A stretch of DNA of 64,000 bases from Trichuris trichiura (taxonomy: Eukaryota > Nematoda > Enoplea > Trichinellida > Trichuridae). The stretch lies in the NCBI GenBank assembly GCA_037903355.1, contig JBAJFE010000041.1:493900-557899 (forward strand). The letters run 5' to 3'. Position 1 is the stretch's first letter, and each line of letters opens with the position of its first letter. Below, one piece after another: positions 52,072 through 62,865 of the stretch. The notes beneath the pieces were generated by a model. The model saw only the letters and a program-made list of their open reading frames with translations, was not told the origin of the DNA and did not search any database. The position numbers and the translations under genes are program-made.

Positions 52072-53115
52072 TCAACATCGAGGCAGATAACCTTTGTCAA
52101 TCAAGTTGGCCAAAGAGTCGGCGATCACTTTGGCATTATTCGACTGGTAGCCGCCACTGGTGACCATTACAACCGGAACGGCAGGTGAAGCATGGCGAAA
52201 AGTTTGAAATACAATTTCGTCGCGCTTTAATATGCCTTCAGCGGTTATGCTAAGACAGCCTAAACGGTCACCAACAAGACAGTCCGTTCCCGCGTTGTAA
52301 ACTACTATATCCGGTTTGAATTCGGACGTCGCTTCGGCTAAGGCGTTTTTAAGCAAAGCTAAATACTCTTCGTCTTCCGTGAAGAAGTCCAACTGAATAT
52401 TCTTTCGAATTGCCCTTCTTGAGCGCAGATCATACGGATATATGCCGCTATTGTACATATCCAAAATGTAAACATTTTCGTCATTCTTGAAGTCGGTTTC
52501 GTGGCCATTGCCTTGATGCGCATCGAGATCAACGATCATTGCTTTCGAAATCAGCTGGTTAATAAATAAGAACTTCAGCGAAAGGGTTATGTCCGCGTAT
52601 GGGCAAAAACCGCCACCACGAGAAGCTGAACAATGATGGAAACCGCCGCCGATATTGACAGCGGCACCTATCTCCAAAGCAACTCTGCTTGCCAGAATAG
52701 TTCCACCAGTTTGTAGGCGAAACCGACCCAACACCTTACGGTTGATCAGACAGGCGGGAAAGAACAATACCAATGGCACCTCCAGTATGCTGACCAGTAC
52801 AATACTCCATTTTAAACTGTACAAGTAACCTTTAGTGTGGACAACCAGCAAGTCATCCTTGGTCGCTTCCATAGGTGTTAGTATACATTTTTCGTCCAGG
52901 TAACCCTTTTCCAAAAGTTGTTTGCATATTCTGCCCCATTTTCTTGAGTCAAAAGGGTGACACTTCTCTATACCATAAAATGAAATATCGTACTTTGGAT
53001 GATACACAAAGGCGTGACATCCATGCTTTTTGATCGGATCGTACAGCTTTGATGCTTTGCATCTCGCAATGGCACTGCTTGTTGGATTGCTCATCGACTC
53101 TTTTTCTTTGCACAA
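52072..53115 (-). CDS. hdac11: Histone deacetylase 11 (class IV), intronless
   Basis: Zinc-dependent deacylase; HDAC11 enzymes remove long fatty-acyl groups from lysines. The single frame has 347 residues, the same length as human HDAC11. Catalytic features: NIGGGFHHCSASRGGGF (His pair of the charge relay), DLDAHQGNGHE (Asp and His zinc ligands) and NAGTDCLVGDRLGCL (third zinc Asp). C-terminal MVTSGGYQ carries the transition-state Tyr. A second Met at codon 8 is an alternative start. The segment SIVLVSILEVPLVLFFPACLI matches the HDAC11-specific region before the active site. It has no introns while several neighbours have many, so retrocopy origin is possible, but the frame is fully intact. 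Confidence 0.93.
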   Translation of the reverse strand: MCKEKESMSNPTSSAIARCKASKLYDPIKKHGCHAFVYHPKYDISFYGIEKCHPFDSRKWGRICKQLLEKGYLDEKCILTPMEATKDDLLVVHTKGYLYSLKWSIVLVSILEVPLVLFFPACLINRKVLGRFRLQTGGTILASRVALEIGAAVNIGGGFHHCSASRGGGFCPYADITLSLKFLFINQLISKAMIVDLDAHQGNGHETDFKNDENVYILDMYNSGIYPYDLRSRRAIRKNIQLDFFTEDEEYLALLKNALAEATSEFKPDIVVYNAGTDCLVGDRLGCLSITAEGILKRDEIVFQTFRHASPAVPVVMVTSGGYQSNNAKVIADSLANLIDKGYLPRC

Positions 53116-54955
53116 AACCTTCGACAGTATTTCAACAGCGAAATTCTAATTTGCATTAAGCCGCTGGGGATAGCAATATCTATAAAGCATCGTACTTTAA
53201 AACAATATCTCGGTTAAAACCAAGGCGCTTTTGCCGGCTTTTCCTATTATTAAACTAAACAGAATAAACAAAATCGCAATCTGTAAAGCGAAAGAAAACC
53301 TTAGAAAAACAAGCGGATAGCAAACTTGCAAAAGCAGAAACGAAGTAATAAATATTCTGAATAGCCTAACTGCTAATGAAGAGAAATAGAAAAGACAAGA
53401 ATCGAAGGTACATTTCGGCTTAATGCTTTTCGAGTACCAACGAATGACATAGCCATAAAAGCAAAGAAAAACTACAACTTTCAAAATAATAAACATACTT
53501 GCCGCAATACGAACAATCTGGGCATATGACAATTTGAGGAGCATAAATCTTCGTCAGGCTTCACCCCCATTTGCTCATCATTAGCTGGCCAACGACTCGA
53601 CATTGCGCCCTCTTTTCGAACGCCTACGAAAAACAATTCGTTGTAAAAAAGAAAATAAAATGTACTGAGAAATAGCTTGTTCAGTGGCTCAATTTTGACG
53701 AATTCTGACAATGGAATAACCAACAACCAACTAACAACGCGAAATGAAAGCTGTTTACACGCAAACATACAGTTAGAACTAAACTTTAGTTACCGATTAA
53801 ATTTAAAAGCAAAAATAGTCAGTTAGCGTTTGTATAAACACGCGGAAAGCGAAAATTTGAGAAAAGAGCATTAAAAGAACAACGTGCTATCAGTTAATGA
53901 TGCGCAGGTACATTGTACTGTCATATTATTAGACAAGTAGAGAACAAGCTTTCGTTGCTGTAGTCGATTATATTCCAGCGATTGTTCTTAAGCGAGATGA
54001 TTTAACATGCTATTCTGATAATAAAAGTTGTCCTGTATCGGTAGCATTAGGTCACTGGTCAAATTTATGTTACATTTCGAACGTGTTACGTAAAAAGTTA
54101 GTTTCTCTTGCACAACAGCAGCGTAAAAGGTCGATGGAAACAGCAAAATTTCTAGAACAATGAAGTAACGTATGTCGGAACAGCTTGGACCACGTGGAAC
54201 AGCTCTAGTGATTCGCAGGTTCCAGCAAAGGAAGTAAACGTGGTTATCTTGAGCAAATGGAAATTCCTAGAGCACAGCTGTTGTTGCAGCCTATAAAATT
54301 AAAAATTTTTTCGAGTCTTCTTTAGCGCAATAGCACCGATTGTTTTGGGTGAACGTAAACGTAAGCGCTATACGGCTGCGCGTCATATTAATAATATAAG
54401 GCAGTTCTGGCAAAATTTTTGAAATATCTGAAACAAAATTTAAACTAATGCAATATCTGGAGAGCGGTGAAGCAGTATCCCGCCACCCGAAACAGTTAAT
54501 CATTAATTAAAGGATACACAGCGAGCTGCTTTACCTACAGCGGCAAGCAGCGGATATATGCTTTGGAATAAGTTTAAAAGTTTTAAAAATTCCCTATTTC
54601 GGAGAAACTGCAATGTAACTAACAGATGCTTAACTGAAAGCTGTTTGGAATTCATATTTAGAACCAAATTTTAAAAAGCGAAAATTTCGCGTGCAGCATT
54701 CACCGATTGCCGGCTAAAGCAAGATGTTTTAATGTTACAGCGCGAGTCGCGCCGTGATTTTACGGACTGTTCCTTTCTAAGCAAATTGGTTACGGTTTCG
54801 CAAATTTTGAAGTATGTCAATTAACCAGCAGCAGTAACACCTGCTTTAAAGATTAATGGTTCAGTGCGCAACTTCAACAGTTCCATTACAACAATAAAAA
54901 CGACGAAGTTCTTTTTTCGTACAAAATTAATGAAACTCAGGTACGGTGCATTCGG
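53116..54955. other. Intergenic, possible small membrane-protein frame
   Basis: On the minus strand, 53197-53544 encodes 115 residues with three or four hydrophobic stretches, and 53481-53768 overlaps it. No family recognised and no clear splice model, so not called as a gene. The rest shows nothing. Confidence 0.35.
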
Positions 54956-55672
54956 TTACTTTCTGCCGGCTACTATTATCAATACAAGCGCAACGCAGAC
55001 AACCCAAGTCAAGACGGTGTAATGGGTTTGTAAGTAGCCAACAAAATCGTGAAATATTACGCACTGCTCATCTTCTTCCATTTTCAAAAGCAGAACGGGC
55101 GTTTTAGGGGCGCATATGTCAGAGTTCCGTCTTTGCCTTTGCTCAGCTTTTGTTATGCGGGAAACTTGCTCTTCTGCTAATGGCTCTTTAGTTGGCTTAG
55201 GTTCTTGCCGACTTTCTTTGCTTCCTTCTCCAACCTTCTCCAAAGTTTTGAGCAAATATTCCGTCGTGACATTATGTCGCGAGCGCATGAATCGCTTGCT
55301 GCTGGCTTTGCTGAATCGTATGCGTAACTTTAGGGAGGTCGGTACAATATTTTTCTGTACCGCCTCTACCCAAAATTGGTCGCTTGAAACAGGATCCTCC
55401 AAGCCGACCGGCAATGCGAGCACTTCTAAATAATGCTGTTCCATGAACACTTCGTCCGTGTATGCGTACAGCAGCACTCGAATGAGAACGCCATCTTTTG
55501 GGTCTAGAAACCCGACAGCCGGTTTCACTATATAGTTGTTGGGATGCGTTGCTCTCACTTTATATGCTATTCGTTGATTCGACAAGTTTTTCAGGGTGAA
55601 ATGCTGAAGACGCTGATAGTAGTGCTTGCCTAATATTAACAATTCGTCTGGTTCAACTTCTATCACTCTCAT
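54956..55672 (-). CDS. MSP-domain, tail-anchored membrane protein (VAP-like)
   Basis: A 238-residue intronless frame. An N-terminal MSP/VAP immunoglobulin-like domain (about residues 1-125) includes LKNLSNQRIAYKVRATHPNN and VKPAVGFLDPKDGVLIRV, corresponding to the VAP segments LxNPTxxxVxFKVKTTAP and RPNxGxIxP. A charged linker rich in Glu, Lys and Ser follows. A hydrophobic C-terminal anchor (YTVLTWVVCVALVLIIVAG) is close to the end, typical of ER contact-site proteins that bind FFAT motifs. The electropositive FFAT-binding residues are not clearly those of VAPA/VAPB, so it could be a divergent VAP or an MSP-domain paralogue (MOSPD-like). Confidence 0.8.
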   Translation of the reverse strand: MRVIEVEPDELLILGKHYYQRLQHFTLKNLSNQRIAYKVRATHPNNYIVKPAVGFLDPKDGVLIRVLLYAYTDEVFMEQHYLEVLALPVGLEDPVSSDQFWVEAVQKNIVPTSLKLRIRFSKASSKRFMRSRHNVTTEYLLKTLEKVGEGSKESRQEPKPTKEPLAEEQVSRITKAEQRQRRNSDICAPKTPVLLLKMEEDEQCVIFHDFVGYLQTHYTVLTWVVCVALVLIIVAGRK

Positions 55673-55999
55673 TTCCGTACGTTCTAAACTAGTACAATTT
55701 CAAAACTTTGTCGTTTACGAATACTTTTTACCTTTGTTTGAATTTCGCTCGATTTCTATTCCTTAACATCACTTCAAGCAAGTGACGTCAAAGTAATACT
55801 GCGTAAAAAACTTTTTTCCTACAAACCTATCATTGCTTTAAACTACGTTATTCCTGCGCACAGCGTTACTGCTAGAGCTTTTAAAATTTTCGTGCTACCT
55901 GCGCATTTTGTAAATGTAACTTCTTGGTACGGGACCGTATAGTTTCATGTTGAGTTTCTTTTACGGAAGTTTTGTCCCGTTGATAATATCTTTATTATT

Positions 56000-56037
56000 C
56001 CGGAGCTTTCGGGTCAAACGAGACCCGTCTTCAGCGG
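56000..56037 (-). ncRNA. Hammerhead-like motif, left arm of the fold-back
   Basis: Minus-strand CCG, CTGAAGA, C, GGGT hairpin, GAA, AGCT, C, CGG. All core positions match the pattern of the plus-strand copy in the other arm. Confidence 0.5.
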
Positions 56038-56108
56038 TGTTAATATAAAGCAATGACGTAACGAAAATTCACCGTGAATTTTCGTTACGTCATTGCTTTA
56101 TATTAACA

Positions 56109-56146
56109 CCGCTGAAGACGGGTCTCGTTTGACCCGAAAGCTCCGG
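56109..56146 (+). ncRNA. Hammerhead-like motif, right arm of the fold-back
   Basis: CCG, CTGAAGA (56112-56118), C, GGGT-CTCGTTTG-ACCC, GAA, AGCT, C, CGG. The N7 base is A here, T in the other family-1 copies and C in family 2, which is the only variable position of the hammerhead core. Predicted cleavage after 56143. Confidence 0.5.
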
Positions 56147-56215
56147 AATAATAAAAATATTATCAACGGGACAAAACTTCCGTAAAAGAAACTCAACATG
56201 AAGCTACCTGCGCAT

Positions 56216-56701
56216 ATGTTTATAGCCATACTGTACCACTCTCATCTGGTGATCACCGCAAAAACTGCAAATGCATCAGGTAGACGAGAGGGTGACTCGC
56301 CTTAACCCAAAAGCATTCCATTTTCTCGCTGGAAAAAAATGCGTAATTTTCGCTGCCTTTTCCGGGCAGTATGCGCCCACAATGCTGCGTTAACCTACTC
56401 GGGCGGCGATGTCCACGCTTTGCTTTTTAGCGGTTTGGAAATATTAAATTTCGTAAAATATGAAATATGTAAAATGAAATGCATTGTTTAATGTTAAAAC
56501 TTGCGCATTAGATCTCCAGTTAACGCTGCTTACCTGCGAACTTTTCCCCTTGTCTAGTTAGGTTCTTTAGTGGTCAGCGCGGATATGTTCCCAAAATGAC
56601 CGTTAACTTTTGCGAACAAGTTGTCTTTGGTCTGGCGGTTTGAAGTACAAACTGTAAATAGCCTATTTGACCACGTTGAGGAAGTTTTCTTTTAATTTCA
56701 A
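56216..56701. other. Upstream region of PYROXD1
   Basis: No recognised coding sequence; probably includes the promoter and 5' UTR. Confidence 0.5.
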
Positions 56702-59700
56702 ATGGATCTTTGCGAGGCAACCTTTATTGTTGTTGGCGGGGGCGTCGCTGCGATGTCCTGCGTGGAACAAGTAAGCTCATCACTAAGTTATTGTTCATAT
56801 CCGTACGCTGCCACTTTCCAGCTTGCCATGCTTTGCCCAGACGAAAGCATATTGATGTTGACGGCGTCGAACGTTGTGAAGATTGTTTCCAATTGGCAAA
56901 AGGTGCAGTATCGTTGTCATCGGAAAATGTGGTCAGTTTGCTTACCTATTTTACCTTTAAGGTTGGAGCGATTTTGGAAAGCTTCGATGTTTCGGAAATG
57001 TCAGTATTCTCTGTAACTGATCAGTTCTCAAACGTCAAAGTGGTTTCTTCGCAAGTTGTCCACCTTAACTCTCCAAAAAAGGTGATAAAAGTTTTGCACG
57101 TACGCCAGTTGATTTGCAGGTTCTGTCACCCCAGCCTACCTTCAAAAGATATTCCTAAAATTTGCTTAACTTCCCAACGATTAATTTAGCTACCAAAATC
57201 AGCATTGTGCCCTAATTTTATAACGTTTTCTTTTAAAGGAAATAAAAACCATCGACGGGCAAACGTTCAAATACAGAAAACTCTGCTTGGCAACGGGTGG
57301 TCGCCCAAAGGTGCATTCTTGTTCGCAACTGATTGAGAGTATCCAAAAAGTTTGCAGATCATTGCTGATCATCCCAACGTTATCGGCATACGGGATACGG
57401 AAACGGTGGAAGAATTTGGGGCTCGTTTGAAGAATGCTCGTCGCATTGTCGTAGTAGGCAATGGTGGCATTGCCACCGAAATAGTGTATGCTTAAGTTCC
57501 ATAAATATCTTCCCGCTTTAAATGATGCCTTCGTTTTAGCGGTGAGGTAAGCAATGTAGAGATTATCTGGGCGGTTAAACACGAAAGCATATCCGCTGCT
57601 TTCGTTGACGCAGGCGCAGCGCAATTTTTTTTACCTTACTTGAACAAAGAAAATACTGAAGTTGGACCAAAAAAGCGCTTGACCTACACTCATCATGGTA
57701 AATATCGTTCATTTAAATTTTTTGAACTCCCTACGCGAATGTTAACCGCGACTTAAAATAGCCCCTTTTCGTGAAGGCTCAAAAAATAAGCGTCGCTATC
57801 AACGCCAAAATAGCATTATTGGTCCTACAAGTATTACGACTTTCGAAAGACAGGATGTCTTTTAACAGGCTTGAATAGTTTCATAGTAGATCTTCAGATT
57901 CACGGGTTTGGCCTGTTGGATGTATCTGTAAGTAAACTTCAAAATGCCCTACCAATGGATGGATGAGCAAATTGTAAGAGAAAATACAGAACAATTTGTA
58001 TACCGTACGTTTCGGAACTGCTCGTGTTCCGTCGTCAACAGTGTTGGGGAGAAGGTGTTTATTCGATAAGGGGTTTATATAGCGCATGGGTACAATGGGT
58101 GTTTGATTAGTTGGGTAGGGCGCAGCATTGGAATTTATTAATCGGCGCAGCCCATACTTCACTAACCTCCACGCCATTGTCGCGATTGATAGTGGAGTTG
58201 CTCTGGATGTACAGAGCCTCCTTAATACGCCTAAGATGTAATAAGTTTTCGTGGCATATGATCTTCGGGTGCGGGTCGAGTGTGCACCGAGATGCGTGCT
58301 CAACGATCACTGAGGCACTTATCGCGTTCTCCATGGCTTTTCGAGGGTCCGTTGTCGGTGGACGCCCTCGGCCGGTGGCCTGTACCCCATTGAGTCTTCG
58401 TTCGGCGTTCTTGTATGTCAACACATTCTTCATGTGTTGGCCGAATCTCTTAAGTAAAGTGTTGCCCGTTTCTCCTATGTAGGAGGCGTTGCAACCACAC
58501 TTTATTTGGTAAATGACACCGGGTCTGCTGTCAAAAGGAACCTTGATCTTGTCATTTCTCACAATCGAACGAAGATTACATGAACTTTTAAATCTCACGT
58601 TGAAATTTAAGGAGCGCCCCAGTCTCCTGATCCGTTCACTTAAACCACTGTAGTAGGGAAGGAGCAGCACCGGGCGTTGTTGGTTATCAGGCGGGGACGG
58701 TGATGAAGGTTTATTTTGTTGGCACTGTTTAATAATGGAATTGATGAATTTACTGGGGTATCCGTTACTGCATAGTGTGTTATAAATGTGTCTTAATTCT
58801 GTATTTAAATATTCGGGGTCACAAACGTTAGGGCCCTGTCAACCATCCCTTTAACTATACCTCTTTTAACTGAAATAGGGTGATGAGAAGAAAAGTTTAG
58901 GTGCCGGTCCGAGTGGGTGGGTTTCCTATAAACTGTTGTTTTTAACTTATTCCCTTGTTTAATGACTAAGACATCTAGAAAAGGGAGTTTACAATTATTT
59001 TCCTTCTCAATGGTTAGCGTTATCTGGTTGGGGAAGAGACTATTCAGGTGTTCCAAGAGAGTTTCTTCACTGCCTGATTTTATGATGGCAAAGATGTCGT
59101 CTACATATCTTTTGAAAAGGATAGGAGGGGCACAGTCTTGCAGAGTGCTGAAGGCTTTTTCTTCGAGATGTTCCATGAAGATCTCCGCAAGTATGGGGAA
59201 GAGTGGACTGCCCATAGGCGCACCGTCCTTTTGTGAGAAGAAACTATCCTGGAATCTGAAGTAGTTGCCCTCGCGCATGCAGAACGACACTAATTTAACT
59301 ATGTGGGTGGGGTTTAATTTCGTCCTCTGCAAGATGGTGTCGTCCGCATCTAACAGAGTTTGAAGCAAGTTGATGGTATATTTTATGGGAACGCTTGTGA
59401 AAAGGTCTTTTACATCGTAACTGACCATGATGTCACCGGGCTGCATTTTTATGTCTTTTAAAGTGGAAGAAAATTCTTTAGAATTTTTAACATTGGACTC
59501 GCGTTTACCGGTTAGGGGTTGGATTATAGTTTTTAGATATGAACAAAGTCTTGAGGTGACATTATTAATGCTGGAGACAACTGGTCTTAGAGGAACACCT
59601 GGTTTGTGGATTTTGGGAAGGCCGTAAAGCTCAGGGCACCTAGTGTTACTGATGTATGAGAGACTACGGTTTATTTTGGAAATAATTGGGTCTTGGGGTT

Positions 59701-62179
59701 CATTGGCGAAGGAGTCTAACATATTTTGCAAAAGTTTTCGGGTCTTATCGGTCGGGTCTTGTTTTATGGGACGGTAAACGGGGTTGCTGAGGAGCTCATT
59801 TATCTTTTGTATGTACATGTTCCTATCCAGTATAACAACCGTATTGCCTTTATCAGCCTTCGTAATCACAATGTCCGTTCTAGATTTTAGACTTTTAATG
59901 ATCCCCCGTTCTGAACTGCTTAGGTTTGGGGTTGGACGATTGTTGTTGTTGTTGCGCAATACTAGGCTGGAGATGTGACCTTTAATTTCTTTAGCCACTT
60001 TAGGATCAGTTTGCGCGAGACCGTACTCTGTGGAGGCAATTATATCTAAAATCGTGGGGTTCTTAGGAGTGGGAACGAAATTTAAACCTTTGCCTAAAAC
60101 TGTTTTCTCATTGTCGTTTAGAACAAGGGCGCTGAGGTTAACAATAGTTTTATCTGTGTTATTGAGTGAAGATGATGGGCGCGCTTGCTTATTGTTGGAC
60201 CTACGGAACTCCCATGGGCGGAAACAGTATAGGGATTGGAACTTTTTGTCTAGAAGGGCTGTTTGGTTTATTTTTATTAGGGAACTAGCATTTTTAATGT
60301 GGAATCCCAGTTGGACGAGAAGGTCCGGTCTTAGAGAGTCAGAAAGGAAGGTTGAGGAGCTGTTAGAAACATACCTTAAGTGGGCTATTGATTTCCTATG
60401 GTCCCTGATGGTGGACCTCAACAGGGAAAAACCGGTGGATTTTAATAAATTACTCGTTCGTTGACTGTGAGCGTGGTTCCATTTTAGATGAAGCTTTTTG
60501 GCAGCAGGCCAGCGTCACGACATTTAATGAGGAAGGTAAGCTTACCGAGTGTTGATGTAAGCTTGCTACTTGTCTGTTCTAGCAGCTTAGCTGCTTCAAG
60601 CTGTTCTGTATTTTCTCTTACAATTTGCTCATCCATCCGTTGGTAGGGCATTTTGAAGTTTACTTACAGATACATCCAATAGGCCAAACCGTGAATCTGA
60701 AGATCTACTATGAAAATATTACGTCTGTAGAAATTGTCTAAAGATTAGCTTGCGGAAACAACTAGCGAGCTTTTCATTGTCTAGATTTGCCGCTTTGAAA
60801 TAGAGGTGTACTGTGTAAGTGTAATCAGGTTACTTGGACAGATTGTCCATTTTAAATGGACATTCAATTTATTCTCCGTGTTTTCCAAAGCGTCAATGAC
60901 GAAATTTTATATTTAGAATTTGAATTTGCGCATTATTATTTGTTTATGTTGTTTTCTTAAAACATTTTACGCCCACTTTGTGGCGGCGCTACAGGTTTAC
61001 CGAGCAAATTTTTAGTTTCTGGTCAGTCGACCGCCAAGGGAAGTGAATTCGGAAGCGCATTGGGCCCAGACTGGATTGAAACATGCGAGATAACTGGTGC
61101 GCTGGGGGTAACCGTATTCAAAGGTTGGTAATTGCGGCAACGTAATCTCTTTGGACTTGTAGAAACGTCGCGTACATATTGAGTATAAGTGCGCCGTGAA
61201 GGAAGTGTTGTCGAAGGAACAGTGCCTCACGTTGGGTTTAAATGAAGAAAAATTGCCACCCGATTTCATTGAACGTGGTCAGTGCTTCATTCATGTACTT
61301 CATTCCTTCATAGACGTTCCATTCATCAGAAACGTGGCCTGTTTATATTCGTCTTAGTAACGACAACGTTGTTGGATGCGACTTTGTTGTAAGTGCAACC
61401 GGAGTAGTCCCGAACGTTGGCACTTTTGTGACTGCCGAAAATCCCGTAAATCCTTACGTCAATAATTTCCATTGATTCTCTTGTAATAATCCATTATCTA
61501 TTTTAGTTTAATGTCGCCGACGATGGCGGATTGTTGATAAATGATCAAATGGAAACTAGCGTTCAGGATGTCTACGCCGCGGGTGACTCGTGCACTGCCG
61601 GCTGGGAACCGTCTCCTCATTGGTTGCAGGTTCCTATTTAATACTCCTTATCATCGAACTGCCAAATATGGTTGCAATTTGAATTGTAGATGCGACTTTG
61701 GACTCAGGCGCGTCAAATGGGAGCTTTTGCCGGGCGTTGCATGGCTTCAAATTTCAAAGGTGAACAAATGGAGTTGGATATCTGCTTTGAGTTGTTCACG
61801 CACGTTACGAAATTTTTTGGCTTTAAGTAACAACTTAAAATTTATAATAAGTTAAAATAACCACATTTCTTAGGTCATATTGATCGGCTGCTTCAATGGC
61901 CAAGGTTTGAGGCCGGATCACGAAGCTTTAGTACGCATAGCTTGCGGTAAGCCTGTTTCAAACATCGTGGAATCATTTGCATAATCAACAGCCTTTTTTT
62001 AAGGAGAGGAATATATTAAAATTCTTGTTCAGGATGGTTACGTTCAAGGAGCCGTCCTGATTGGTGAAACTGGCTTGGAAGAGGTGGTTGAAAATCTCAT
62101 CATGAATCATACGGACATATCCAGAGTCAAAGATGACCTTTTAAACCCGACTATTGATCTCGAAGATTATTTTGATTAA
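56702..62179 (+). CDS. pyroxd1: PYROXD1-like FAD/NAD(P)H oxidoreductase, 13 exons, one intron carrying a PLE
   Basis: Class I pyridine nucleotide-disulfide oxidoreductase; in animals PYROXD1 protects the tRNA ligase complex from oxidation. Exons: 56702-56770, 56822-56902, 56962-57081, 57239-57310, 57358-57485, 57540-57697, 61016-61107, 61163-61277, 61330-61445, 61507-61629, 61690-61827, 61874-61946 and 62004-62179, about 486 residues (human 500). FAD fold [17 protein letters not shown] fold [13 protein letters not shown], second FAD motif DVYAAGDSC, and the C-terminal [12 protein letters not shown] and LEDYFD all match. Exon 6 to 7 spans a 3.3-kb intron because of the inserted PLE. The donor after exon 11 (AAG|TAAC) is not GT; see findings. 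Confidence 0.92.
58002..58043 (-). ncRNA. Degenerate hammerhead-like motif, family-2 PLE in PYROXD1
   Basis: Same layout as at 10551-10592, but the core CTGACGA reads TTGACGA (first core C changed to T). The hairpin, GAA, ACGT, A and CGGT are retained. Confidence 0.4.
58107..60421 (-). pseudogene. PLE RT / GIY-YIG polyprotein with a single frameshift
   Basis: The frame starts at 60421 with an N-terminal region of about 190 residues (including [15 protein letters not shown]) that the 10.4-kb copy lacks. RT motifs follow: [58 protein letters not shown] and KRYVDDIF. Near 58825 one C is missing relative to the 10.4-kb copy (CACAAACGTTAG against CACAAACCGTTAG), shifting the frame. The remainder, with the GIY-YIG domain and tail, is open to 58107. 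With that one difference aside the protein would be full length, so this copy is very young or the shift is a sequencing artefact. Confidence 0.92.
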
Positions 62180-62865
62180 AAATATTAAATTTTTTAACAA
62201 AAGAAAGCCCTGAAATTGTTTTGTTATGTGCCGCTACATTCGAAGTTGCCGACTCACTTTGACAATGAATATCCAAGGCGCATTGCACTCAACATAGTAA
62301 ATATACGTTTGTATACGCAGTGTAGGACAGCGGGTGTTCTTTTTAAAAAGGTTTGACGCTTCGAGATTCAACGGATGTGGAAATAACTCGATAAGACCAG
62401 ATTTGTTGGCATTTCTTACACGCGGCATATTTGTTTTTTTGTTCGCTATTAGCGTTACCTGTCGACCATCTCAACTGCGTTGTTAGAAAATCGATTACTA
62501 GCTCGTCTCTAGCGTTAAACATACGCCGGAAATAGAACTAAATCTGAAAAGTCAACCTGAAGGGGACGGCGGTAAATGCGCTACCTATAGTAAGCACGCA
62601 GCAAAGCATATCGTGCAGGTTTAAGCAATCGAGCAATTATTAAGGCTATTTAAAGCAAAATTAGTCATTCTATTCGACAGCTATTCAAAATATTCGTCGC
62701 GCATAGTTCTCTTTTTGAAATATCGTTTTCGAAAAATGTCTAAAGTGTAGAGCAAATAATTTAATTTCTACAAGTTACCTAACGCAACTGTTTTTAAAAC
62801 GAGAGGCGTTAAGTTTTGATGAGCAGGACTTTTAGTGATTTTCAGGTAGACGTCTTACTGTCAGA
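62180..62865. other. Intergenic between PYROXD1 and the OST subunit
   Basis: Same-strand genes; the gap holds the 3' UTR of one and the 5' region of the other. Nothing else recognised. Confidence 0.5.

Larger units (their letters stand above)
55907..56202. mobile_element. Fold-back element made of two inverted family-1 PLE ends
   Basis: Two arms of about 128 bp (roughly 55943-56070 and 56074-56202) are reverse complements with one mismatch and a spacer of about 3 bp. Each arm is a family-1 terminal sequence including GTCCCGTT, the hammerhead-like motif and a unique inner part (AATATAAAGCAATGACGTAA). A 13-bp direct repeat GCTACCTGCGCAT flanks it (55894-55906 and 56203-56215), read as a target duplication. 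The left end has 35 extra terminal bases (CTTGGTACGGGACCGTATA), the right is truncated. No coding capacity. Confidence 0.9.
57839..60716 (-). mobile_element. Family-2 Penelope-like element, nearly complete, inside PYROXD1
   Basis: Flanked by a 7-bp direct repeat TATTACG (57832-57838 and 60717-60723). Terminal inverted repeats (57839-57995 and about 60602-60716) share GATCTTCAGATTCACGG, GGCCTGTTGGATG and GCTCATCCATCC; the left one has the extra outer part ending TTTCGAAAGACAGG. Lies antisense to the host gene in intron 6. Nearly identical to the copy at 10.4 kb in the shared region. Confidence 0.92.

Noticed and set aside
53197..53768. Two overlapping hydrophobic minus-strand frames
   Set aside because: Hydrophobicity can arise from AT-rich DNA; no splice join gives a recognisable membrane protein.
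57772..57838. A possible PYROXD1 exon broken by the PLE insertion (open frame from 57772)
   Set aside because: Splicing exon 6 directly to an acceptor at 61015 keeps phase and aligns to the family with nearly the right length, so an intronic insertion is simpler.
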